DNA from: an uncultured archaeon | GTDB lineage: Archaea; Nanobdellota; Nanobdellia; Pacearchaeales; GW2011-AR1 | Assembly (NCBI GenBank): GCA_902385625.1 | Contig: CABMGE010000027.1 | Coordinates: forward strand, 1-64,000 | Length of the DNA stretch: 64,000 nucleotides | Direction: 5' to 3' | Shown: positions 56,942-64,000 of the stretch, one piece after another | Layout of the letters: the number at the start of each line of letters is the position of its first letter | How positions within the stretch are numbered: position 1 is the first letter of the stretch | Position numbers and translations under genes: made by a program | Notes under the pieces: generated by a model | Seen by the model: the letters and a program-made list of their open reading frames with translations, nothing else | The model's database searches: none | What the model was told of the DNA's origin: nothing

Positions 56942-58788
56942 TGTGAAGTTCCTCCATTAGTGGATCCAAATCTTTTTACTACCTCTTGTCTGACTTTCAA
57001 ACTATGCAATTCTTTTGCAACATCACTTTCAAATTTATCAGAAGCATATTTTTGTTGTGTTTCATATGCTCTTTCAAGTTCTTCTGCAATAATTTCTCCA
57101 GTTATTTTTACGCAGAGTCCCTCAAGCATTTTTACTCTGTCAGAATATTCTTTATTAAAGAAAACATCTGGATTTGTATACCAATCTTCTGGAATTTCAT
57201 AATCATTAATTCTTTTTTTAACAGCATCTGAAACAGCATCAATGGGCCTTCCTGTAAATCTTGGATTTTTTTGCTTGAATTCATGACAAAGTTGTCCTAA
57301 ATCCTGGAGTGTCATTCCACCCTTGAATTTATTCTTTAGCCCTTCAAAAAATCCTGTTTCTTTTACAACAGTTCCTGTTTCTCCCTTTCTCATCTCATAA
57401 GGCTTATAATCTTTTCCAGGACCAACTTGAATTATTCCTTTTTTTATCCAAGATCCAAGTTTGTCTGAAATTATATCTGAATAATCATACCATTCTTGAG
57501 GTCCATCCACTTCATATTGTGCAGTATATCTTTGAAGAAGTGCAGGATCAATAGAAGTTGGTGCATTTGTAGCAGACCACCATTGTATGCTTCCTTGTTT
57601 TCTAAGTGTTACATCAGTTCCAGCAAGTGCCTGCATAAGTACATTTAAAATATCTTTATCAGCACCACCGCTATTTGAATCTCTGTCTCCTGAAAACATA
57701 AGGTCTATATCATCGATTAGTACAATATTAAGTCTATCTGCTCTTCTTGTTTGTTCGACAATTGCATTAACTCTTTCTGCAGTTTCTCCATAATACTTGC
57801 TTTTAACCTTAGGATCAATTGCTAAAAATTCATAAGTTAAATTTCCTTGATTTTTCTTTTTCCAAAATTCACTTAACTGTTCACATCTTTGTGCAAGTCT
57901 GGTTCTTCCCATTGAAAATAAAGTTGACTTTCCAGTTCCAGGAAGTCCATAATAAAGAACACTCCAAGATAACCCTCCAACTTCTATAATTGGATTTTTC
58001 TTGGCAATTAAATCATAAAGAGCAATCCTATCCATATCTCGAAGCATTTCTTTTTTAGCGAGTACATTTCCTGCAATTTGATGTGGAAGAACAGGAATAA
58101 AATCAGGTCCTTTTGATTTTGCTTTTTCTTCATGGCTTGCTTCAAACCCACTTATTGTGTATTTATCTGCAATAACAAAATTAGTGTCTTTAACAAGATC
58201 AACTAACCTTGAATTAAATATTGGTTTTTTTGAGAGTGCATTGTCCCCAAGTTTTTTAAAAAAATCATAAGATGCTTTTGGGAAATCAATTCCTTTTTCA
58301 AATACTTCTTTTCTTTTTCCCATATTTACAAGTCCATGATACCAGGATAAAACTGAATTCAAAACTTCGTCTTTTCTCAAATCAAATTTAAAATCCATAG
58401 GAGTTGTAAATGGAATTGGCTCTTGTCCTTCAAGCATTAAGCCAAGCCTATTAGTTGTAAGTGAACTTGCAGCAAACATTGAGTATGCTCCAAGAAATGA
58501 TCTTTTTTCAGCATCAGTAACTCCGGAATTTATTTCCTTTGCTCGATCTTCAAGAATTGCATACATTTCATAATAAAGTGAAAGACCTTCGCGAACAGCT
58601 TCCATAGTGTCTACTACTTCTTTTGCCATTAATTTTTCATTACTAGTCCCAATTCCCTTTAAAAGTTCAGTCAAATCAAGAATATCAGTTCCACCTTTAT
58701 CGATCATAGACATTTTCTGATCTACTTTTGCTAAGTGTTGTTCAAGACTTTTCTTTGTTATTTTAATGGCTGCACCAACTTCTGGCAT
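56938..58788 (-). CDS. Classic-clade AAA+ ATPase, AAA operon gene 3
   Basis: Walker A YYGLPGTGKST, Walker B NIVLIDDIDLMF, pore-loop-like KVKSKYYGETAERVNAI, sensor-1-like WWSATNAPTSIDPALLQRY. Start revised to MPEVGAA because the 58836 start overlaps gene 2. Confidence 0.9.
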   Translation of the reverse strand: MPEVGAAIKITKKSLEQHLAKVDQKMSMIDKGGTDILDLTELLKGIGTSNEKLMAKEVVDTMEAVREGLSLYYEMYAILEDRAKEINSGVTDAEKRSFLGAYSMFAASSLTTNRLGLMLEGQEPIPFTTPMDFKFDLRKDEVLNSVLSWYHGLVNMGKRKEVFEKGIDFPKASYDFFKKLGDNALSKKPIFNSRLVDLVKDTNFVIADKYTISGFEASHEEKAKSKGPDFIPVLPHQIAGNVLAKKEMLRDMDRIALYDLIAKKNPIIEVGGLSWSVLYYGLPGTGKSTLFSMGRTRLAQRCEQLSEFWKKKNQGNLTYEFLAIDPKVKSKYYGETAERVNAIVEQTRRADRLNIVLIDDIDLMFSGDRDSNSGGADKDILNVLMQALAGTDVTLRKQGSIQWWSATNAPTSIDPALLQRYTAQYEVDGPQEWYDYSDIISDKLGSWIKKGIIQVGPGKDYKPYEMRKGETGTVVKETGFFEGLKNKFKGGMTLQDLGQLCHEFKQKNPRFTGRPIDAVSDAVKKRINDYEIPEDWYTNPDVFFNKEYSDRVKMLEGLCVKITGEIIAEELERAYETQQKYASDKFESDVAKELHSLKVRQEVVKRFGSTNGGTSQ

Positions 58789-58793
58789 TTTAT

Positions 58794-59882
58794 TTAGACA
58801 ATGTCTCCTCCTTTTGTAATTCCATAAACTCTGCAAGAATTTCCATATTCATCATTATTTCCAAGTTCTTGCTTTAGTCTAAACGGAACAATCATTTTTG
58901 TTTCAGAGTCTACTGGCCCAAAAACTTCTCTTTCAGTTTTTTTCTTTGAAATTATATTGATTAGCCTGTCAAAAAGAGTGTTTCCACCATATTGCCTTAC
59001 TCTTTCGCTCATAACTCTTTCAATTGTAAATTTTAAAACAGATGGCTCTTCAACTCCGTAGAGTAATTGATTCATCTCAGGACTATTTTCAGTTAGAGAA
59101 TTATAAAATGGCCCAATAGTATATTTTTCTAGAAGTTTTGGATGAACTTCCTCTATTTCATTGTCGATATGTCTTGCAAATGCACCTATATCAAAAAATC
59201 CAAAATGAGTCTGGTAAATTATTGTTTCCAGTTGTTTATTGGATTTTTCTTCAAGAGGCTCGAATCTTTTGTTTTGAGTTAGATACATTCTGTATAAAAC
59301 AGGAACTTTTGAAGTCCTTTCAATACAACTCCATTCAAGAGTATACATTCTTCTTCCATTCTGTTCTTTTGCAAGTTTCGGTTCATTTAAATGAAATTCA
59401 TTAAGTAAGTTTGTTTTGTCAATCATCGAATAAAAATTAAATCTCTTAAGCAGAGTTTGGGAATTTACTACAGAATCATTTCTAAGTATTGCATTTCTTA
59501 TGCTGTTTACTATTCCATCTCTTGAAGGAAGGCAATTTAAAACTTCTCCAGATTCAGATTTATTTCTCTCAAGCATATATAAGTCTTTTTCAGTGGGAAA
59601 TCCAGAGTTCCTGCATGCAATTGTAAGTGCAAAGTCAACTCTATCCTGACCCTGTAACTGATATTTGAGTTTCAAAGCCTCAATACTATTTTTAACAACT
59701 TCAATATAAGGGATAACAAATTCTCCTCCTTCATTTCCCTCAAGAGTAAGAATCTGGGATAAATGTCCAAGCCGGGTATTAAGTCTATCAAGATAAAGCG
59801 CAGCATCAGAATCATCTATAACTTTTAATTCAGGTTCAGAGGATAACCTGTTCACTAGCTCAGGAGTTTTTGTTATTTCCAT
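58794..59882 (-). CDS. Hypothetical protein, AAA operon gene 2
   Basis: 362-aa ORF; ends 5 nt before the AAA gene start. Confidence 0.8.
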   Translation of the reverse strand: MEITKTPELVNRLSSEPELKVIDDSDAALYLDRLNTRLGHLSQILTLEGNEGGEFVIPYIEVVKNSIEALKLKYQLQGQDRVDFALTIACRNSGFPTEKDLYMLERNKSESGEVLNCLPSRDGIVNSIRNAILRNDSVVNSQTLLKRFNFYSMIDKTNLLNEFHLNEPKLAKEQNGRRMYTLEWSCIERTSKVPVLYRMYLTQNKRFEPLEEKSNKQLETIIYQTHFGFFDIGAFARHIDNEIEEVHPKLLEKYTIGPFYNSLTENSPEMNQLLYGVEEPSVLKFTIERVMSERVRQYGGNTLFDRLINIISKKKTEREVFGPVDSETKMIVPFRLKQELGNNDEYGNSCRVYGITKGGDIV

Positions 59883-59900
59883 CTTAGAATAAGATAATAT

Positions 59901-61034
59901 TTAATTTGCTGAAGGAACTGGCGCAGCAGCTTCAGGCGAATCGTATTTCTTTTCAAGGGCTGCAATTCTTGTATCATAATCAGCTCTCATTCTTTTCTGA
60001 GCTTCTCTATATGCAGCTAGTTTATCGGCTTCAATTAGAGGTCTTTCAGCTCTCTGTGCAGTTTCATCGAGGATTCCAGCAGCAGAAGCAAGAACAGCCT
60101 GAGTTGATTTATCTGTAGCGAATTTCATTCCCTTATCATATTGTGAAGCAGCTTTCATGCTAAGTGCAGTTTTAATTGCAGTAGGTGTTGCAAGATAAAG
60201 TTCAGTAACATGATTTATATTTTCTTCAAGTCTTGTCTTGAATTGTATAAGTGAGTCAACTATGTCCTGGTAAGCCTTAAGATGAGTTTTTTGTATTGGT
60301 AAAGCTTGCTTTGCAGTGTCAACAATAGCAAAATAATAATTTGTTTTCTTTTGAGCTTCTGCAAACTGTGAATCAAGTGCAGCTTTCTTTTCAGCAAGTT
60401 GAGCATATTCAGTTCCAGTCGCAGCATCCATTTTATCCTGAAGATCTTTAACTTGTCTTTCAAGTCCTTCTTTTTCAGCAAGTCTTTGTTCATACAAAGG
60501 TTGATTTTCTTTAAGCTTTGTAGTTGTAATCTTTACAGTTGCATCTATTCTCTTTGTTTTTTCTAAATTTTCAACAGTAGCTCCATATAATTTTTGAACC
60601 ATGAAATTACCATAGTCAAGTATAGTTTGTAATTGAAGGTTTACATCAGCATTATCAATTCTTTTTCTTACCATTTTATCAGCACTTCTTGTACTGATTT
60701 TTGAAACCCATTTTTCAAGTCCTTGATACTGACAAGTACTTCCGAAGAATTGTCCTAAATCATTTAATTCTAAGTATAAGCTTTGAGCAAGATCAGTTAT
60801 CTCGCCCTTGAATTTTTTTCCTCTTTCAATTCCTTGATCTAGTTTTGAGAGTTCCTTAACATCCACAGCTTTGTTTCCTGAAAGCATGTCTTGTAGTGTA
60901 GATTCATATTGAGAAAGAGCTTGTCTGTCAGATTCTTCTATTTCAATTTGTTTTTTGTCTAGTTCTCGGAGCTTCTGTTTTTGTCCAGAGTCAATTTCTA
61001 GTTGCTCAAAAATGTCGATTGATTTTTGTGCCAT
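59901..61034 (-). CDS. Coiled-coil protein, possibly TelA-like, AAA operon gene 1
   Basis: Long helical heptad-rich sequence; C-terminal Ala/charged tail ending EAAAPVPSAN. Confidence 0.75.
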   Translation of the reverse strand: MAQKSIDIFEQLEIDSGQKQKLRELDKKQIEIEESDRQALSQYESTLQDMLSGNKAVDVKELSKLDQGIERGKKFKGEITDLAQSLYLELNDLGQFFGSTCQYQGLEKWVSKISTRSADKMVRKRIDNADVNLQLQTILDYGNFMVQKLYGATVENLEKTKRIDATVKITTTKLKENQPLYEQRLAEKEGLERQVKDLQDKMDAATGTEYAQLAEKKAALDSQFAEAQKKTNYYFAIVDTAKQALPIQKTHLKAYQDIVDSLIQFKTRLEENINHVTELYLATPTAIKTALSMKAASQYDKGMKFATDKSTQAVLASAAGILDETAQRAERPLIEADKLAAYREAQKRMRADYDTRIAALEKKYDSPEAAAPVPSAN

Positions 61035-61207
61035 TGTATTATGTTGTTATGTTTTATATCCTTTCTATTATATTTATTGAGAATAACTAAAAAAAATCAC
61101 TTTTTAAAACTTGTGTATAAAATATTACTATCAATCAATAACAAAATAACCTATATTCTAAATTATATATTTTTAATAATACATATAAAATTATCAAATA
61201 TTTTAAA

Positions 61208-61471
61208 CTATTTTAAAACTCTATAACCTACAATTTCTTTTCCCTTGTATATCGGAACTTCCTTTCCAAGTTTTGTCTTATTTGTACTGTTGCTCATTAC
61301 AAGAATTATTCCAACTCCAACAATAATAACCCCTCCAATAAGAATATATTTTGAAAAAGTTGAAGGAATACTGGATAAAATAGGAGCTGAGGACATTATT
61401 TTAGGAGTAGATATGGCTATTGCACCAAGACCTGCGAGTGATATTAAATATCCAAAAACTTTTGCATTCAT
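61208..61471 (-). CDS. Small two-TM membrane protein
   Basis: MNAKVFGYLISLAGLGAIA...YILIGGVIIVGVGIILV; GAGGG upstream of the revised start. Confidence 0.65.
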   Translation of the reverse strand: MNAKVFGYLISLAGLGAIAISTPKIMSSAPILSSIPSTFSKYILIGGVIIVGVGIILVMSNSTNKTKLGKEVPIYKGKEIVGYRVLK

Positions 61472-61602
61472 TTTTCCCTCTTTATTATAATTAACCTGAC
61501 GATTAATATATTTAAATATGTTTTGATTTTTATCCTCTCCCCAGAATTTTAAAAACATCCAAAAAACAATTAGTTTAAAAATAATCTTTCATTGAATTAT
61601 TT

Positions 61603-62385
61603 ATGGCTGACTATGATATACTTGGAAATATTGCAATAATAAAAGGAGAGGGAAAAACAAAAGAGGAAAAGTTAAAAGAAGCAGAAGAGCTTATGAAAAG
61701 AGCAAGTATAAAAACCGTTCTTGAAAAAGCAACTAATGTTCACGGTCGTCTAAGAACAATTAAAACAAAACATCTTCTTGGGAAAAAAACCCTGGTTGCA
61801 GAACATAGGGAAAATACAGGTTTATTTAAATTTAATGTGGAAAATTGTTATTTTTCACCAAGACTCTCAAACGAAAGACAACTAATTTCAGGAAAAATCA
61901 AATCCAAGGACAAGGTTCTGGTCATGTTTGCAGGAGTTGGAGTATATCCAATTGTCATATATAAATATTCAAAACCTGCAAAAATAATCGGAGTTGAACT
62001 AGGCAAGGAATGTTGCAAATATTTTAAGGAAAATTTAAAGCTTAATAAAATACCCTTGGATAAAGTTGAAGTTATTCAGGGAGATGTTAAAAAAAAGATA
62101 AATGAAAAATTTATCAAGGAAAATGGTAAGTTCGAGGTAGTTGTCATGGCAAGACCCAATCTAAAGGAGACCTTCTTAAAACAAGGACTAATTGCTTCAA
62201 AAAAAGGAACACGCCTGTTTTATTACGGATTTTGCAAGGATGATGAAATAAAAAGAATGACTGACGAATTAGAAAAAGAAGCAAATAAAAATAAAAGAAA
62301 AATAAAAATTGAAAAAATTATTCCAGCTGGAGAAATTGCACCCTATAAACATAGATATAGAGTTGAAATAAATGTAATTAAATAA
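61603..62385 (+). CDS. Trm5/Taw2-like class I tRNA methyltransferase
   Basis: TKHLLGKKTLVAEHRENTGLFKFNVENCYFSPRLSNER...VLVMFAGVGVYPIVI...VIGVELGKECCKYFKENLKLNKI. Confidence 0.82.
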   Translation: MADYDILGNIAIIKGEGKTKEEKLKEAEELMKRASIKTVLEKATNVHGRLRTIKTKHLLGKKTLVAEHRENTGLFKFNVENCYFSPRLSNERQLISGKIKSKDKVLVMFAGVGVYPIVIYKYSKPAKIIGVELGKECCKYFKENLKLNKIPLDKVEVIQGDVKKKINEKFIKENGKFEVVVMARPNLKETFLKQGLIASKKGTRLFYYGFCKDDEIKRMTDELEKEANKNKRKIKIEKIIPAGEIAPYKHRYRVEINVIK

Positions 62386-62540
62386 TCCAAGCTTTCGCTT
62401 AGATGTAAGAAAGATTTTTGTCTTAAATAAATCAAACTAAAAATTCATTATCTTTGATGAATTTGCTACAAGAAATTGTAATTAATAAAGCTTAAAAACA
62501 AGGATTAATTAATTCTAGAATACGATTTTAGGAATTAAAA

Positions 62541-63449
62541 ATGCAAGAGGGAGACATAAAAAAGGGGTGGAATATCTATCTGTACTATTGGACAATATTT
62601 GCATTTATCTTTTTCTTTTTGATAAACTATTATTCTAAAAATATAAAAATAAATTTTGAAAATATCGGGCTGATGATATCAGTTCTTTCATTTCTGTTTG
62701 GTTTTCTTGTAAATATCAATTTTTCAATGATAATGTCAAGAATGAACTATCTAAAAAATGATCTCGCTTCAGAAACAGGAAGACTGGTATCATTGTATTC
62801 ATTATCAAAACATCTTGGAGAAAAATTCCATGAAAATATAAAGGAATTAATTGATGAATATACAATACATACACTTAGAAATTATAATAACTACGAAGTT
62901 GGAAGGGGCATATTTTACAGGATTCATAAAGAATTTGAATCAATTGAAGTAAAAAATGATTTTCAAAAAATGATGGCAGGCTCTTTTTTGTCAAACCTCA
63001 ATGATTGGGAGCAGGTAAGAGAAAGACTCGAATATCTAACTGGAAAAGGAACAGAATGGTCTTTAAAATTTTCTGCTTATCTTCTTGGAATAATACTGAT
63101 AATTCTTTTATTCTTAAATAGAGGGGACATGTTCACAGATAGCCTCTTTATAATCCTCTCAACAGTCATAGTATTCATCTTTTTAATAATTGAAGATTAT
63201 GATGATCTAAGAATCGGAGACTATCAGATAAATATAAGCAATTCAGAACAACTATTTGACTTAATCGGAAAAGAAAGATATTATCCGCAAAGCATTTTAA
63301 ATAAAGTTCAGCTAGAAAAAGGAAAAGTATACAGAATAGGAGTGTATAATACAGAAGGAAAAGAGGAAAGAATTTTTAAAATAGCCTATACTCCGCACCT
63401 GCATCTCAAAATTGCAAGAATAGAAAGGAATTTGCAGAGGGAAAAATGA
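62541..63449 (+). CDS. Multi-TM membrane protein
   Basis: 302 aa; four hydrophobic segments. Confidence 0.7.
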   Translation: MQEGDIKKGWNIYLYYWTIFAFIFFFLINYYSKNIKINFENIGLMISVLSFLFGFLVNINFSMIMSRMNYLKNDLASETGRLVSLYSLSKHLGEKFHENIKELIDEYTIHTLRNYNNYEVGRGIFYRIHKEFESIEVKNDFQKMMAGSFLSNLNDWEQVRERLEYLTGKGTEWSLKFSAYLLGIILIILLFLNRGDMFTDSLFIILSTVIVFIFLIIEDYDDLRIGDYQINISNSEQLFDLIGKERYYPQSILNKVQLEKGKVYRIGVYNTEGKEERIFKIAYTPHLHLKIARIERNLQREK

Positions 63450-63697
63450 TAAACAAAATATTAATTAAAAACCTGGATAGTTTTGCAAGATATGAAACTT
63501 TTATTTTTATAGGAGTAATAATGAGTATTGGAACACTTTTAAAACTCCTTAGATTTTATGATTTTTCTTCAGATTGGTTTTGGCTACTTGCAGGAGTAGG
63601 ACTTGTAATAGAAGGGTGTATTTCACTAGTAAAGCAAAAAAGATTTGATAGAAAATATAAAATAATAGAAATCAACGAGTCTGAAATTAAAAAATAA
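63446..63697 (+). CDS. Small two-TM membrane protein
   Basis: 83 aa; ATGA overlap with the preceding gene. Confidence 0.65.
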   Translation: MINKILIKNLDSFARYETFIFIGVIMSIGTLLKLLRFYDFSSDWFWLLAGVGLVIEGCISLVKQKRFDRKYKIIEINESEIKK

Positions 63698-64000
63698 TGA
63701 CATCAAAAATTATTAACAAAATAGATAAAAAATCTGGAAAAGCTCCTGGAACTGTTACTTATATAGGGAAAAATAATTTGACAAAAGTTTCTATTGATGT
63801 GATAGATTTTACAAAAAACAGTATAGAAGAATTCTCTGCTAAGAATGTAGAAGAAATTTTCAGATTTAAGGAAAAAAAGAGTTCCACCTGGATTAATATA
63901 AGTGGAGTGCATGATACAGAGATAATTAAAAAGATAGGGGCTCATTTTGGATTGCATCCCCTTCTTTTAGAAGATGTTGCAGATACAAATCAAAGACCTA
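63697..64000 (+). CDS. corA: CorA-like Mg2+/Co2+ transporter, N-terminal part (runs off window)
   Basis: MTSKIINKIDKKSGKAPGTVTYIG...WINISGVHDTEIIKKIGAHFGLHPLLLEDVADTNQRP. Confidence 0.9.
   Translation, partial: MTSKIINKIDKKSGKAPGTVTYIGKNNLTKVSIDVIDFTKNSIEEFSAKNVEEIFRFKEKKSSTWINISGVHDTEIIKKIGAHFGLHPLLLEDVADTNQRP

Noticed and set aside
62430-62465. Hairpin AATTCAT-N8-ATGAATT after the Trm5-like gene
   Set aside because: Single 7-bp stem; does not match either dispersed element and is unremarkable in AT-rich intergenic DNA.
1-64000. CRISPR arrays, transposases, integrases, prophage genes
   Set aside because: No regularly spaced direct repeats, Cas, transposase or integrase motifs were found by reading both strands and the ORF track.

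Overview
The window is AT-rich, gene-dense archaeal DNA. Supporting signs are an archaeal RFC small and large clamp loader, RNase P Rpp30/RNP3, archaeal-type UMP kinase, a DUF357 protein, eL41, HerA-like DUF87 ATPase, TTTATAAA boxes close to start codons, and three tRNAs without encoded CCA. Small, divergent genes and large surface proteins suggest a DPANN lineage such as Woesearchaeota or Pacearchaeota (inference). Housekeeping content includes uvrA(partial)-uvrC-uvrB-SET, pyrH-nucleoside phosphorylase-rnp3, pheS-ASCH-pheT, a DisA_N diadenylate cyclase, homospermidine synthase, RFC-S/RFC-L and CorA (partial). Two loci stand out. (1) A tightly coupled eight-gene minus-strand operon (61034 to 51661) encodes a classic AAA+ ATPase, a two-TM protein with an EF-hand-like Ca loop and matching SIS[DE]RL motifs on both tails, a coiled-coil protein and five proteins I cannot assign. 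(2) A minus-strand secreted/surface cluster (30827 to 21491) has two paralogous pilin-like proteins with a C-x-x-C motif, two large secreted proteins sharing a C-terminal WCxxC module, a trypsin-like protease and a cupredoxin-like protein lacking canonical Cu ligands. Other observations include a dispersed double-hairpin intergenic element with a conserved TTTAY loop, a second dispersed palindrome (TTTCTTTATCCC), a compact EPSP-synthase-like protein, a secretion-ATPase N-domain without its motor domain, and an eL41 gene missing from the ORF track. No database searches were run; assignments come from motif recognition.
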